Below are positions 45,005 through 55,881 of a stretch of 64,000 nucleotides of DNA, piece after piece. The translations under genes were made by a program, and so were the position numbers. Position 1 is the stretch's first letter; each line of letters begins with the position of its first letter. The notes beneath the pieces were generated by a model. The model made no database searches. It was not told the DNA's origin and saw nothing but the letters and a program-made list of their open reading frames with translations. Source of the DNA: Chlamydia caviae GPIC (GTDB lineage Bacteria > Chlamydiota > Chlamydiia > Chlamydiales > Chlamydiaceae); assembly GCF_000007605.1 (NCBI RefSeq), contig NC_003361.3, positions 310,001 through 374,000 of the forward strand, written 5' to 3'.

Positions 45005-46939
45005 TTAAACAATACTCAACTTATTAGAGGGAGAGGTTTTTGTCCGAAAGTTAAAGTGTGTGAGAATCCGCTTAACCATGCTTTCAGTATCCAAGCCTAC
45101 TCTTTTTAATAAGCTTTCCTTATCTCCATGAGCAAAGAACGCATCAGGAATACCAAAGTGCAAGACATCGACTTTAAAGCTGTAGGTAGCTAGAAAATCA
45201 TTGAATTCTGAAGCTAACCCACCCCGAATCGAATGCTCTTCTATAATAATGACCTTAGAATGATGCATTAATAGAATGCTAAATAGGTTATTATCAAAAG
45301 GTTTGACAAATACAGGATCTACTACAGTTGCAGAAATCCCATGGGTGAGCAACTGTAGTTTTATAGACAGCGCCGTATTGCACATATGACCTAAACCTAG
45401 GATCAAAACATCCTCTCCTTGACTGAGGATTTCTCCTACTCCCGGATCGCGGTGCATATGCACATCCGTAGCAATGGGATCTCTTTGAGTCGCCGCAATA
45501 TTAGGATAACGAATCGCTACAGGCATGTTCCATTGTAGAGACGATTGCAGTAACTGCTGGAAAACAACCGCACTTCTTGGCTGACAAATAACCATATTTG
45601 GCATGGCACGAAGAAAACTTAAATCATAAATGCCATGATGGCTGCAGCCGTCCCCATAGGCTAAACCTGCACGATCTATCGCTAAGATTACAGGGAGACC
45701 TTGTAAACATACATCATGGAAAACATTGTCTAAAGCACGATGTAAGAATGTCGAATAGATAGAACAAATAACAGGAGATTTAGCTTTGGCAATGCCTGCT
45801 GAAAAAGTCACCGCATGTCCTTCTGCAATCCCCACATCTATAAAACGGTTGGGAAATTTTTCTTTAAATGCTTCCAAGCGGGAGCCTAACGACATCGCAG
45901 GAGTCACAATATGTAAATTCGGAAATGCTTCTCCGAGTGTGCACACTGTTTGTCCAAAAATATCCGGATAAGTGAGCTGAGGCTTAATAGTTGGCAGGAA
46001 TTTATTTTCCTTAGAAGAGTTAAAATTCGCTGTCACACCATGATACTTCTCTGGGTTTTCTTGAGCGATTTCTAAACCCTTACCCTTGGTTGTGTACACA
46101 TGAATAAGAACAGGAAAGGGTAAATCCCGCGCAGTTTGGAATACAGAGATCAGCCTTTTTATGTCGTGACCATCTACAGGACCCATATAGGCCAAATTAA
46201 ACTGCTCAAAAATAGGAATCGGACAAAATAAAGATTTTAAACAGATGGATAGTTTGTGAGAACGCCTGGATATGCTGTTGCCATAACGAGGGATCTTTGT
46301 TAGCCATTTTTCTATCTTTCTAGAAAATAAATTGAATTTGGGATGGTGAATCCATCGCGACAAATTCTTAGACATAACACCCACGTTTTGCGAAATCGAC
46401 ATGTTATTATCGTTTAAAACGACAATAAACTTAGATAGGTTTGAGCTAATATTATTCAAAGCTTCTAAAGTTAACCCACAAGAAAAAGCCGCATCACCAA
46501 GGATGGGAAGAATGTGCGTTCTAGAGTCCTCAGTAGCTTTAGCCATCCCCAAAGCTAAAGATAAGGCATTCCCCGCATGACCAGAAAAGAAGAGATCGTG
46601 AATGCTTTCCGAAGGGGAGGTGAATCCACTCAAACCCCCATCATGGCGAATCCGATCAAATTCCTCAGTATTGCGTCCTGTGAGTAATTTGTGCGGATAG
46701 GCTTGATGACCGACATCAAAAATAAACTTATCCTCAGTAGAGGAAAAAACATAATGCAAAGCTATAGTTAATTCAATGATCCCTAAATTAGAAGCTAAAT
46801 GCCCTCCCGTGTTGGTAAGAACAGAAATAATTTTATGACGCATCTGCTCAGCAAGAAGAGAAAGCTCCGCAAGAGAAAACTTTTTTAGATCTGTAGGGGA
46901 AGAAATTTGACTTAAAATAGAGGAAACTTGGGAAGTCAT
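45005..46939 (-). CDS. dxs: 1-deoxy-D-xylulose-5-phosphate synthase
   Basis: 644 residues. It is the thiamine-diphosphate enzyme that makes DXP from pyruvate and glyceraldehyde-3-phosphate, the first step of the MEP isoprenoid pathway. N-terminal motifs are GGHLASNLGIIELTIALHYV, HQAYPHKLLTGR and the ThDP/Mg site GDAAFSCGLTLEALNN. The pyrimidine-binding and C-terminal transketolase domains include DVGIAEGHAVTFSAGIA and DRAGLAYGDG. It overlaps the upstream small gene by ATGA, and xseA-xseB precede it, so it is the last gene of a four-gene operon. Confidence 0.95.
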   Translation of the reverse strand: MTSQVSSILSQISSPTDLKKFSLAELSLLAEQMRHKIISVLTNTGGHLASNLGIIELTIALHYVFSSTEDKFIFDVGHQAYPHKLLTGRNTEEFDRIRHDGGLSGFTSPSESIHDLFFSGHAGNALSLALGMAKATEDSRTHILPILGDAAFSCGLTLEALNNISSNLSKFIVVLNDNNMSISQNVGVMSKNLSRWIHHPKFNLFSRKIEKWLTKIPRYGNSISRRSHKLSICLKSLFCPIPIFEQFNLAYMGPVDGHDIKRLISVFQTARDLPFPVLIHVYTTKGKGLEIAQENPEKYHGVTANFNSSKENKFLPTIKPQLTYPDIFGQTVCTLGEAFPNLHIVTPAMSLGSRLEAFKEKFPNRFIDVGIAEGHAVTFSAGIAKAKSPVICSIYSTFLHRALDNVFHDVCLQGLPVILAIDRAGLAYGDGCSHHGIYDLSFLRAMPNMVICQPRSAVVFQQLLQSSLQWNMPVAIRYPNIAATQRDPIATDVHMHRDPGVGEILSQGEDVLILGLGHMCNTALSIKLQLLTHGISATVVDPVFVKPFDNNLFSILLMHHSKVIIIEEHSIRGGLASEFNDFLATYSFKVDVLHFGIPDAFFAHGDKESLLKRVGLDTESMVKRILTHFNFRTKTSPSNKLSIV

Positions 46940-47187
46940 GGTCTTGTCATGGCAAACGTTTGTAAAATAGGCGGATCTAACGCATCCTTTACAACGGTTC
47001 CATTAGATTGCACAGAAAGAATATAACATTGTTGATCTTTGACTAAGATCTCATCTAAACCCTGATGTATCAAGGAAAACATTTTTTCATAGGCGACTAA
47101 AATATCGTCCAAAGAGTCCAGGATGTCTAATTGATTTTGTAAAAAACTCAGCTTTTGAGCTAGGGAATCCAAATCATTATGAGACAT
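46936..47187 (-). CDS. Small conserved-looking hypothetical protein between xseB and dxs
   Basis: 83 residues. The N-terminal half is a predicted amphipathic coiled coil (LAQKLSFLQNQLDILDSLDDILVAYEKMF). The C-terminal half is likely a short beta region (QQCYILSVQSNGTVVKDAL). It lies 14 bases after xseB and overlaps dxs by four bases, so it is translated within the operon. I do not recognise a family. Tight packing and coupled translation argue that it is real. Confidence 0.75.
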   Translation of the reverse strand: MSHNDLDSLAQKLSFLQNQLDILDSLDDILVAYEKMFSLIHQGLDEILVKDQQCYILSVQSNGTVVKDALDPPILQTFAMTRP

Positions 47188-47201
47188 GGCTTACTCTACA
47201 G

Positions 47202-47429
47202 TTAATGCGTACAAGATTCTTCTTCAGAAAGAAGAGTTTCATTTCGCTTTTCGGACAATTCGCGTACACGGTCTTCTGCTTTGCGAATGCGTGATTCACA
47301 AATACGCATTAAAGCATCAGCTTCTTCATAAAGTTTTAAAGAAGAATCTAAGGACGTTGAGGGTTGATTCATAAGATCTACGATCTCTTCCAACCTTGCC
47401 ATAGCATTTTCAAAGGGAATTTCTTCCAT
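47202..47429 (-). CDS. xseB: Exodeoxyribonuclease VII small subunit
   Basis: 75 residues. It has the XseB signature FENAMARLEEIVDLMNQPSTSLDSSLKLYEEADALMR, split over two helices, then a charged tail. Several copies bind one XseA to form exonuclease VII, which degrades single-stranded DNA from both ends. It begins three bases after the xseA stop, so the two are co-translated. Confidence 0.93.
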   Translation of the reverse strand: MEEIPFENAMARLEEIVDLMNQPSTSLDSSLKLYEEADALMRICESRIRKAEDRVRELSEKRNETLLSEEESCTH

Positions 47430-47432
47430 AAA

Positions 47433-49100
47433 TTAGGACTCTTGAGTTTCAAAATTCTGAATATCCGTTACAGTAAGAGTGGCTTCCCCGTCCTGCAGTC
47501 GTACCCTTACACAACTGTGTTTATGTAAGCTTTTTGCAGAAATAATAGCGAAATTTTCATTAAAGTCAAAGAGCATAGCGTACCCACGTTTGAAAACATT
47601 TTTAGGGTTTAATAGGGTAAGTTGCTTAGAAACCTGAGAATATTTTTCGCGGTTTCTTTTTACAAGGTGGTGTAAGGAAAATATTAAGTTTTCCCTAGAA
47701 CGCATATAGCTCTCTCGATGCTCGTCTACTCTATTGGCAAAAGTTCTCGTCAGCCGTTTCTGTAAAAGACTCAAGGCATGGTTTTCCTTGGTAAACTGCT
47801 GATTTAATTTAGTTATAAAATGTTTTAGTGATGTTTGTTGGTGCGTTAGAGATTGGCTGCAGTATCCTAAGCGTTGTCTCAGAGCTCTACGGGTTTGTTG
47901 CTTCCAAAGATCCAATTTCTGGATAAACTGCTGTGTATTAAGAAATGTTAGATTTTTTTTCTGATGTATACAGAGATGTTTTGCAGCAATCAAACGATTG
48001 TGAAAGGCCTGCACGATCATTTTCCAAAGATCATAAAGGCGGTAGGTCATTCTCTGTAAAACATCACTTTGTAACCAGCGTGCATATTGCATATAACGCT
48101 GTTTGTATTGTGAAAGTTTTATTTTAATTGACCGTTCTATAGATAAGCAAAGGTAATCTAGGGACTGATGTGCTGGACGGAAAAAATCTACGTGATCTAA
48201 ATAACGCTTCCATTGTTGAATTTGTTTTGTTTTCCCTGAAAGCAGCTGCTGCGCATGCGCATTCAGGTAGCGTAAATAACTCTTCAATACTTGAATTTGC
48301 TGTTCGCTACTTTGGCAGACAATTTCTGCAGCAGCAGAAGGTGTGGGAGCACGTACGTCAGCAGCAAAATCACATAACGTATAGTCCGTTTCATGACCAA
48401 CAGCAGAAATAATGGGGATGGAGCTGGCAGCTATGGCTTTGACAATGATCTCTTCATTGAAAGCCCAAAGATCTTCGATGCTTCCACCACCACGAGCTAG
48501 AATAAGAACATCTGCAAGATTCTCTTTATTCATTTCTTCAATAGCTCGGGAGATTTCTTTTGCAGCTGTAGCTCCCTGAACCGTTACAGGATAAATGAGG
48601 AGTTTGTATTGATAACACCGACGGGAAAGAACGCGCAGAATATCTTGAATTACTGCCCCTGTAGGGCTGGTAATCACCCCAATGCTTTTAGGAATCGTGG
48701 GCAGCGCTTGCTTCTTCTCTATAGCAAAATACCCCTCAGCAGCGAGGCGTTTTTTCGTCTCTTCAAATTTTTGTAGTAGGTCTCCCTCTCCAGCATAGAC
48801 TAAAGCATGGGCGATAATTTGATATTGACCCCGTGGAGCATAAACCGTCAGCTTTCCATGAATGACTACAGAATCGCCATCTTTGGGACGACGATCGAAA
48901 TACTTACTTTTAAAATGGAAAAACGCCCCATTTAAGAAAGATCGGTTATCTTTAATTCCAAAATATAAATGTCCGCTAGGTTGTAGTGAGACATTGCTTA
49001 ACTCTCCTTTGACCACAATATGACAAAAGTTTGACTCTAAAAGATTTTTTATAGATTCTGTGAGCGTCGTGACTGCTTGGGGAGGAGATGAAGTTGTCAT
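47433..49100 (-). CDS. xseA: Exodeoxyribonuclease VII large subunit
   Basis: About 555 residues. The frame opens at a TTG (49124), but the ATG at 49100 gives the family start [21 protein letters not shown]. The N-terminal OB-fold covers about 1-110 ([20 protein letters not shown]). The catalytic core carries [30 protein letters not shown] and [29 protein letters not shown] long coiled-coil stalk and a C-terminal [11 protein letters not shown] segment follow. It is first in the xseA-xseB-hypothetical-dxs operon and divergent from tpiA across about 130 bp. Confidence 0.95.
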
Positions 49101-49232
49101 ATCCTTAGATCCAGGAGGTTTCAATTTTTATTTATTTGAAGAATAAAGTACCTTACTTAGCAGAAAACTAGCAAGAATCGTGAATCAATGTCTATAGTAA
49201 GACATAAGAGTTAAAACAATTTGAGGGCATAG

Positions 49233-49997
49233 ATGGAACGCAAGAGTTATGTTTTTGGTAATTGGAAAATGCATAAGACAGCTAAGGAAGCTAAAGACTT
49301 TTTATCGATTTTTTGCCCTTTCGTTAAAGAAATTTCTCCTGCATCCCTAGTGGGTATAGCTCCAGCATTTACAACATTAAGTGCTTGCTGCGAATCCATA
49401 AAAGAGATGGACTCTTCTATTTGGTTAGGAGCGCAAAATGTCCATCAGGACTCTTCTGGAGCCTTCACAGGGGAAGTGTCCTTGCCCATGCTTCAAGAAT
49501 TTCATGTAAATTTTGTTCTTCTAGGGCATTCAGAATGTCGGCATATCTTTCATGAAGAAGACGCTACCATAGCTCTTAAAGTGGGGGCTGCAGCTCGTTC
49601 GGGAGTGGTTCCAGTTTTATGTATTGGCGAGACTTTAGAAGCCAGAGAAAATGGTACGACTAAGGAGGTTTTGTCTAACCAATTGATGTTGGGACTGGCT
49701 CAGCTTCCCGAAACAGCCCCCGTGATTATTGCCTACGAGCCTGTATGGGCAATCGGTACGGGAAAAGTTGCTTCAACCGCAGATGTGCAAGAAGTTCACG
49801 CTTTTTGTCGCGAGGTTCTCTCTCGTATATTCTCTAAAGAAAAATCTGAGATAATTTCTATTCTCTACGGCGGATCTGTAAAAGCTGACAACGCAGAAGG
49901 ATTTGCTCGCTGCCCCGATGTGGATGGTTTATTGGTAGGAGGAGCCTCTTTAGATCCTCAAGGTTTTGCCAATGTTTTAAGAAATTTTAATCTTTAA
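49233..49997 (+). CDS. tpiA: Triosephosphate isomerase
   Basis: 254 residues, a glycolytic enzyme that interconverts DHAP and glyceraldehyde-3-phosphate. Catalytic residues are visible: Asn10/Lys12 (FGNWKMHK), His99 (LLGHSECRH) and Glu169 (AYEPVWAIGTG). The phosphate-binding YGGSVKADN and LVGGASLD loops are present. GAGGG lies upstream of the ATG. The following 289 bases to secG show no clear element. Confidence 0.97.
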   Translation: MERKSYVFGNWKMHKTAKEAKDFLSIFCPFVKEISPASLVGIAPAFTTLSACCESIKEMDSSIWLGAQNVHQDSSGAFTGEVSLPMLQEFHVNFVLLGHSECRHIFHEEDATIALKVGAAARSGVVPVLCIGETLEARENGTTKEVLSNQLMLGLAQLPETAPVIIAYEPVWAIGTGKVASTADVQEVHAFCREVLSRIFSKEKSEIISILYGGSVKADNAEGFARCPDVDGLLVGGASLDPQGFANVLRNFNL

Positions 49998-50286
49998 ATA
50001 TTGCCGGAGTAAAAAGTTCTTCATAAAACTTCCCAAGGTTGTGTCTAGGAATGGCGTTTTAAAGGAATAAAATGTTTTTCAATATGGTGATTAATTTAGT
50101 TTTATAAGAGAATATTGCCTGAGCCCTTTTAGAGATTTTTTATTCTGTTGAGCATGCTGTGTAAGGGAGATTTTTTAAAATCTCAAGTGTTGCTTCGTTT
50201 TTTCTATAAGAGTGTAGGGAAGAGGGTGATAGATTCAAGGGTTTGGAATTCACCTCGAATAGGTTTATTGATTTAGGAGAAGCATT

Positions 50287-50601
50287 GTGACAGCTTTGTT
50301 TTATTCGTTTTTATTTATTTTTCTTCTTTTGTGCGTAATTTTGTGCGGGCTGATTTTGATTCAAGAAAGCAAGAGCATGGGACTAGGTTCTTCCTTTGGT
50401 GTGGATTCAGGAGATTCTGTTTTCGGTGTATCGACACCAGATATTTTAAAGAGAGTCACAGCTTGGCTTGCTGTCGCTTTTTGTTGTAGTTGTCTGCTTC
50501 TTTCCTTTGCAACAACACATTTAGGGAAAAAAGCTCAAGAGCTGCCTACGAAAGCTCTAGAACAAGTTGCTCCGGATGGAGAAGAAATTCTCGTGGAATA
50601 G
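50287..50601 (+). CDS. secG: Preprotein translocase subunit SecG
   Basis: 104 residues. The GTG start at 50287 is preceded by AGGAGA. It has two membrane helices (about 4-25 and 57-78) joined by the conserved loop ILIQESKSMGLGSSFG, typical of SecG, which assists SecYE in protein export. The acidic C-terminal tail (ALEQVAPDGEEILVE) is short. It is followed closely by a tiny secreted-peptide gene and def. Confidence 0.9.
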   Translation: MTALFYSFLFIFLLLCVILCGLILIQESKSMGLGSSFGVDSGDSVFGVSTPDILKRVTAWLAVAFCCSCLLLSFATTHLGKKAQELPTKALEQVAPDGEEILVE

Positions 50602-50658
50602 GATGCTGGAGTAAAAGCTAGTATTTTTTATAAATAAATTTTAACCGGTTACCGTCTT

Positions 50659-50805
50659 GTGAAAAAGATCCTTTGTATACTTTGTTTTTGTAGTTTACTA
50701 CCTGTCTCTACAGTGTTTTCTGTAGAAGAAGTTCAAGAAGAGGAAACAGAGCAACCAGCTCCGTCACCTGCGGTTTGCCCTTTCAAAGTAGAGGAAGCTA
50801 GTTAA
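50659..50805 (+). CDS. Tiny putative secreted protein (48 aa)
   Basis: GTG start at 50659, stop TAA at 50805. The product MKKILCILCFCSLLPVSTVF continues with an acidic tail (SVEEVQEEETEQPAPSPAVC). The N-terminus is a convincing signal peptide; mature size would be about 28 residues, with one Cys that could form a disulfide. It sits in the 228-bp gap between secG and def on the same strand. I do not recognise a family. It is probably real, given the signal peptide, but too short to be sure. Confidence 0.5.
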   Translation: MKKILCILCFCSLLPVSTVFSVEEVQEEETEQPAPSPAVCPFKVEEAS

Positions 50806-50829
50806 CGGCTTTATCTTCGAGAGTAAATC

Positions 50830-51390
50830 ATGATTAGAGAATTAGAATATTATGGCAGCCATATTTTACGTAGAAAGGCTGATATAATTCCTGAAATTAC
50901 TGACGCGACTCGTCAGTTAGTTCAAGATATGTATGAAACTATGGTAGCGCATAAAGGCGTTGGTTTAGCAGCTCCCCAAGTAGGAGAAAGCCTGAGTCTT
51001 TTTGTTATGTGTGTTGAAGGAGAAACCGAAGAAGGGGATTTGATCTTTTGTGATTTCCCAAAGGTCTATATCAATCCTGTTCTTTCTAATCCTTCTGAGG
51101 ATCTCGTTATCGGTCGGGAAGGATGTTTATCTATTCCTGGGCTTCGTGCTGACGTCTACCGTCCACAAAGTATTACCGTAACGGCGGTGAATCTTGATGG
51201 TCAGGAATTCACAGAACATTTGGAAGGGTTTCCTGCACGAATCATTATGCATGAAAATGACCATCTTCATGGAGTGTTGTATATCGATAAGATGGAAGAG
51301 CCTAAAGACATTAAGAAGTTTAAGGCTTCTTTAGAAAAGATACGCCGTCGTTATCATGCTCATGTAAAGCCAGAAGATAGAGCTTCCTAA
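50830..51390 (+). CDS. def: Peptide deformylase
   Basis: 186 residues. It removes the formyl group from nascent N-terminal methionine. The three metal-site motifs are intact: [10 protein letters not shown] (43-52), EGCLS (97-101) and HENDH (141-145), which together supply Cys, two His and the catalytic Glu. The length is typical. It converges with the LptD-like gene; a bidirectional hairpin lies between. Confidence 0.97.
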   Translation: MIRELEYYGSHILRRKADIIPEITDATRQLVQDMYETMVAHKGVGLAAPQVGESLSLFVMCVEGETEEGDLIFCDFPKVYINPVLSNPSEDLVIGREGCLSIPGLRADVYRPQSITVTAVNLDGQEFTEHLEGFPARIIMHENDHLHGVLYIDKMEEPKDIKKFKASLEKIRRRYHAHVKPEDRAS

Positions 51391-51401
51391 CCATTTTTTA
51401 T

Positions 51402-51427
51402 AGGATTCCTCTACTCTTGAGGATCCT
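51402..51427. terminator. Hairpin between convergent def and LptD-like gene
   Basis: AGGATTCCTC and GAGGATCCT form a stem with one bulged base and a 7-nt loop, followed by TTTA. It can serve both genes. Confidence 0.65.
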
Positions 51428-51451
51428 TTAATGCATTCTAGAGAAAATACA

Positions 51452-53548
51452 TTATTTATTTTTCAGGCGTTTAGGTTTGTCGAGCTTGAGATAGAAGAAA
51501 AAGCGGTTGTCTGCTTCTCTTTTCTCATACACAGAATATAACTGCCAATGCTCAAAGATTTTTGTTCCTAAAATCATCTGATATTCGAGATAGCTAGGCG
51601 TATCCAATCTATGCCAGCCATATCTCAATGTTAAATGGTAATTCCAGCAAGGATGAGGACGAACAAACACCTTTCCTAAAATAAGGTTGCGACGATCCGA
51701 TAGGGGAGAATTGAAAAGCTCGTCAGGAGAGCGACTTACATCTAAAACGTAATTTTCTTTATCGCATTTAAGAAGACTGTATTTACTTCGATGTAAGAAC
51801 TCTAAAGTTAAGCCCACATTTTCACTTCCTACCCATTGCCAAAGGAGATTCATATGATCCCAGCAATGTTTCTTCCATATCCATTCAGCATCTAAAGATA
51901 GGGTGTTCTTACGGTCTAAAGGTAGGGAAATCGTACATGCCGTTTTGGGAAAGGTCGAGTTGGCAAAGGTATTTTTAAAAATTTGCGTTGTCCAAAGTTT
52001 TGCCGAAATCGGAGGCGTGCTCGGAGACACTCTATTGTATATGAAAGATTCTATACCAACTTTGCCTAAATGTAGGGAAGCAAAGGCATCGTTTATAGAA
52101 AAGATAAAGTGCTCATGATTCTTTGTTAAAGGATGTGTTGTCGAAGTAAAAGACACAAACGGTTCTACAATATGTCTCGTCTGTAGGTAATTCTTATATA
52201 AAGAGAAACGATAATCTAAATTGATTTTCGCAGAAGCTTGGCAATGACGTGAGAATGTTTTCGGAACATTACTATAGTAAATTGCCGATGCCAATGCCGA
52301 TGGAGTCAGAGTTCCTATAAATAAGGGAATCGGACGGTATACCTTAGGAGAGACAGATGCGCGTAATGATGAGAAGTTAGAATCAGCAATGTTATTGCTA
52401 AAGGCAAAGTTCAAGTACCCGCACTCAAGCAGGTTCTCAATAAAAATCCCCGTATTTTTAATATTCAGAGGACGTTGTTTCAAAGATAGATAGGGAAGCT
52501 CCTGATTTACATTCTGGAAAGGATTTACTCTCACAGAAGAGGATAGACTGCCATCAAATAACGCATCTGTCCAAGTCAGGCGAACTTGCGTAGGACCGGT
52601 ATTTTTTAAAGAGAAATTGTTGGGGAAAATATCCGCAACGGTTTCCCAGCTATCACTAACATGATATTCCCCAAATAACTTTGCCTGTTTATGCGAAAGA
52701 GAAAAATCCCCATGGAAACGATAGCGGTCTCGAGGTTCTGCCATGTCAATCGCTAAGCGATGGGCATAGTAGCTTTTCATGTTGAAGACATTTTTAGGAT
52801 TATCTTTTAGGGAGAAGTGCATATTATAGCCCACCCCAATGCCATGTTTGAAAAAGCTATCTAGGAAAAATGTAGATTGGAAGTGCTTTTTGGAAATTGG
52901 CGAGTAGCTAATTCCTAAATAAGACCCTAAAAATCCTCCCGTACCTCCACGGAAATTAATAGGAGGTTTGGGAATTTCCATAGGCATAATGGAAAATTGC
53001 GGAAAGAATAACACTGGAATATTGCAAATGCTAAATGTTGTCTTTCCTATAGAAAGCACACTATCGGAAGAGTATTCTAAGTAATCTCCGGAGAGGCAAA
53101 TATGTTTTTTAGGCCCTTCAGATGTGGATATGTATCCCTTATGGATAATTAAGGTTTCTGGAGTCAATGTCATCATTGATCCTCCTAAAAACCACGGATA
53201 CATGGCAAATCTACCATTAGTCAAAAGACAAGAATCAGTGTCTTCGTAGTACTCTAGGTAATCACAAACTAAAGTCTTTCCTCGGTAATTGACCATGACA
53301 TTTCCATGGGCAATTAACTTCATACCACGATCAGGAACGTTATCTACATACGCGCGGTTTGCCTGTATGCGCAGATTGTTATGAATATTTAATACACCAT
53401 CTTCAATGTCTAACGATCCCGATACCCCTTTAAAATGGCTTAGGTAGGAGACTTTTTTCTTAGCGGCTTCCTTATGAGTTAATGCTTGTGCAGAAGACGA
53501 GAATGCAAGTAGGGCGGATAGAATAAGGAAGGGGAAATAACGATTCAT
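51452..53548 (-). CDS. LptD/OstA-like outer membrane assembly protein
   Basis: 698 residues with a signal peptide (MNRYFPFLILSALLAFSSSA). The N-terminal 140 residues are an OstA-like jellyroll (LNIHNNLRIQANRAYVDN, LIAHGNVMVNYRGKTLVCDYLEYYEDTD). A long region rich in alternating aromatic and polar residues follows, consistent with the LptD barrel (GGTGGFLGSYLGISYSP). LptD inserts lipooligosaccharide in the outer leaflet. It is ten bases downstream of the HEAT-repeat gene. The family is likely; orthology to LptD proper is not proved because the sequence is diverged. Confidence 0.78.
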   Translation of the reverse strand: MNRYFPFLILSALLAFSSSAQALTHKEAAKKKVSYLSHFKGVSGSLDIEDGVLNIHNNLRIQANRAYVDNVPDRGMKLIAHGNVMVNYRGKTLVCDYLEYYEDTDSCLLTNGRFAMYPWFLGGSMMTLTPETLIIHKGYISTSEGPKKHICLSGDYLEYSSDSVLSIGKTTFSICNIPVLFFPQFSIMPMEIPKPPINFRGGTGGFLGSYLGISYSPISKKHFQSTFFLDSFFKHGIGVGYNMHFSLKDNPKNVFNMKSYYAHRLAIDMAEPRDRYRFHGDFSLSHKQAKLFGEYHVSDSWETVADIFPNNFSLKNTGPTQVRLTWTDALFDGSLSSSVRVNPFQNVNQELPYLSLKQRPLNIKNTGIFIENLLECGYLNFAFSNNIADSNFSSLRASVSPKVYRPIPLFIGTLTPSALASAIYYSNVPKTFSRHCQASAKINLDYRFSLYKNYLQTRHIVEPFVSFTSTTHPLTKNHEHFIFSINDAFASLHLGKVGIESFIYNRVSPSTPPISAKLWTTQIFKNTFANSTFPKTACTISLPLDRKNTLSLDAEWIWKKHCWDHMNLLWQWVGSENVGLTLEFLHRSKYSLLKCDKENYVLDVSRSPDELFNSPLSDRRNLILGKVFVRPHPCWNYHLTLRYGWHRLDTPSYLEYQMILGTKIFEHWQLYSVYEKREADNRFFFYLKLDKPKRLKNK

Positions 53549-53558
53549 ATGTCTCCCA

Positions 53559-55265
53559 TTATTCTACAATTTTCATCAATAACCCAGCTAAAATATGACA
53601 GTTTTTTGCCTTTGCTTGTGTCATTAGCTGAATAAGAAAGCGAATGTCTTCATGTGTCTTCGATACCACGAGAGTTTCTAGGATATCTAACATGAGCTTT
53701 GCTCGTGTTGCTGGAGTCACCTGATAACGAAGATAGGGAGAATCTGGATGTGGCTGTTTGTCTTCGGTATCAATGAACAATAGTGTTTCTTGAATGAGAT
53801 TTTGAGCGTAACGGTGTAGGGATAATTTTTTTTCAGGATCTTTGGTAAGATTATATAAAGCTAAATCAGCATAAGCTCGGATTATAGGCTCTCCAGGAAG
53901 CTGTGAGGCTCGTGAAAGGATTTCTAAAGCTTGTTGATGTGAAGAATGCGCCAAAAAGGTAATCGCTTTAGAAGCTAGAGCTGTTTTCTGACTTAATAAG
54001 ATCTTCTCGATATAGGGAAGATAGGCTTCTTTAGGTAACCGCAATAGAGAAACAAGAATCTGCTCTTCAGCATTTTGAATGATCGATAACGCCTTAATAC
54101 GTTCTGTAGGATTTTGGGGAAGGATAATCCCCCTGCATTTCCATGCTTGTGTGGCTCGCCCTTTGGAAAATGTAGGAACTAAGGCTTGGCTATAATGTTG
54201 TTGAACCAACCACTCTGTAATGTATTCAAGAAGAAGGGGATGGTCACACCCTAAATGTATCAAAGCTAGCGCAGCATTTAATTTTGCTTCGCTGTTTTTC
54301 GTATTTAAAAATACAGGAAGTAGTAGGGGAATCCCTGTCTCTTTAGATAGTAATCGTGCTGTATATAGAGCTGTTGAGCGTTCTTCCACAATCTGCTTTT
54401 CAAAAACCGGAAGAGCATCTTCTTCCTTCCCAATCGCAATTAATGCTTGAGCAGAAGCTAACGATAGATCAGGATCATTTCTCTTTGAGAGATTTTTTAT
54501 CGTGGTATAGCTCTGACCGTCTTTTAACATCCCTAAGGCATAAACTGCTGCTTCACGATCTAAAGGGGAGGCGCTTGTTAATAAACTCCTTAGTGTAGGC
54601 AAGAACCGTTTTTGTTGGTATTCACCAATGAGCAAAGCTGTATAATTTCTTGTCGTGTTACTTGTTGATGAAAGCATCTGGCGGATATACGTATCCGACT
54701 CTTCAGTCTCTAATCTTAAAAAAATTGCTGTAGCAAGACATTGTATTTCTTCAGGAAGCTTATGAATAAAAGAGTGAAGATGATCGATAACTTTAATGTT
54801 TTTTAGTCCTGCTAGACGGTAGGCGGCTTCTAAACGGATCACAGGATAGGCAGAAGCTAATGCTTTAAATAAAAGCTCGTCCGACGTTTTTCCTAGGTTG
54901 GAAGATAAAGCAGACAATACTAACAGTTGCTGAAAAGGATCTTCCGTTTCCATAGCTTGAGAAAGAATCTCCAAAGCTTCCGAAGAACCTACAATCCCTG
55001 CTCCGATAATAGTACTTTTCCGAATATAGGGGTCGTTAGAATGTAACCCCTGCCTTAAACAATTCTCAGAGATTTTTCTTAATAAAGCAAAGTCATGATC
55101 CCCATGAGTGTTTAAAGCTTCTAGGTAGGCCGTGAGAGCCTTGTCTACAGATTTTTGGCTAGTATAAAGAATCTTATGGCTTACTGGATCGGGGAAGTTG
55201 CCAAATACTACACTGGGAAAACTTAAAAGTATTCCTAGGGATACAGTTAAACGAGATAATCCCAT
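53559..55265 (-). CDS. Secreted HEAT-repeat protein (CT350-like)
   Basis: 568 residues. The signal peptide ([20 protein letters not shown]) is followed by helical repeats of about 30 residues, such as [45 protein letters not shown] and [13 protein letters not shown], the pattern of HEAT/PBS-lyase repeats. This fold usually mediates protein binding. Its start overlaps maf by 19 bases, and it lies ten bases before the LptD-like gene, suggesting a role in the envelope with that protein. The specific function is unknown. Confidence 0.8.
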   Translation of the reverse strand: MGLSRLTVSLGILLSFPSVVFGNFPDPVSHKILYTSQKSVDKALTAYLEALNTHGDHDFALLRKISENCLRQGLHSNDPYIRKSTIIGAGIVGSSEALEILSQAMETEDPFQQLLVLSALSSNLGKTSDELLFKALASAYPVIRLEAAYRLAGLKNIKVIDHLHSFIHKLPEEIQCLATAIFLRLETEESDTYIRQMLSSTSNTTRNYTALLIGEYQQKRFLPTLRSLLTSASPLDREAAVYALGMLKDGQSYTTIKNLSKRNDPDLSLASAQALIAIGKEEDALPVFEKQIVEERSTALYTARLLSKETGIPLLLPVFLNTKNSEAKLNAALALIHLGCDHPLLLEYITEWLVQQHYSQALVPTFSKGRATQAWKCRGIILPQNPTERIKALSIIQNAEEQILVSLLRLPKEAYLPYIEKILLSQKTALASKAITFLAHSSHQQALEILSRASQLPGEPIIRAYADLALYNLTKDPEKKLSLHRYAQNLIQETLLFIDTEDKQPHPDSPYLRYQVTPATRAKLMLDILETLVVSKTHEDIRFLIQLMTQAKAKNCHILAGLLMKIVE

Positions 55266-55837
55266 AAGTTAATGTCGAACTCCAGCAAGAGATGATACAA
55301 TGTTCTAATCGGAAGACCCTGGACGTTGTATGCACAGCCCTGGATATTATGAATAATCAATCCTCCGCCTTCTTGAGTGCTATAGCCTCCACACTTATCT
55401 AACGTGGAAAATGCCTCGACATACCTTCCTAAATACTTTTCAGGAAGCTGATTAAAGGTCACTTGCGTTGTTTCTTGGCCAACCATCAATTTCTTTTGTT
55501 GAAGAAGAGCAACACTTGTAATTATAGAATGCGTTTGACCACTTAACGTTTTTAGCATTTCAATAGCCTCATCACGCGAACTCGGCTTATTGAAAACTTT
55601 TCCCTTATAGATAACAACCGTATCTGCTGTGAGGATTACTCCTTCAGGATTGTGGTCTTGTACTATAGATTCTGCTTTTCCTACAGCTAATTCTTGAGAA
55701 TACGCAGCAGGATCACCTTGATAAGGAACAGAACGTTCTTCGAAACTTGGTGAGATACAGGTAAAAGGAATACGGAAGTACTGCAAGATTGATTTTCTTC
55801 GCGGAGAAGAAGAGCCCAAGATTAATTGTGGTTCCAT
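55247..55837 (-). CDS. maf: Maf-like nucleoside triphosphate pyrophosphatase
   Basis: 196 residues. Motifs are [17 protein letters not shown] at the start (SSSPRR substrate loop), [31 protein letters not shown] (catalytic Asp in TADT) and [11 protein letters not shown]. Maf proteins hydrolyse non-canonical NTPs such as dTTP/UTP or m7GTP; the substrate cannot be read from the sequence. It is downstream of the ABC-F gene and overlaps the HEAT gene. Confidence 0.93.
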   Translation of the reverse strand: MEPQLILGSSSPRRKSILQYFRIPFTCISPSFEERSVPYQGDPAAYSQELAVGKAESIVQDHNPEGVILTADTVVIYKGKVFNKPSSRDEAIEMLKTLSGQTHSIITSVALLQQKKLMVGQETTQVTFNQLPEKYLGRYVEAFSTLDKCGGYSTQEGGGLIIHNIQGCAYNVQGLPIRTLYHLLLEFDINLWDYLV

Positions 55838-55881
55838 ATGACCTCAGTAAAACATCTCCCAAACTGCCACGCAGCTTGGGT

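Noticed and set aside
47945-48412. Plus-strand frames opposite xseA
   Set aside because: Antisense shadows of a well-supported conserved gene.
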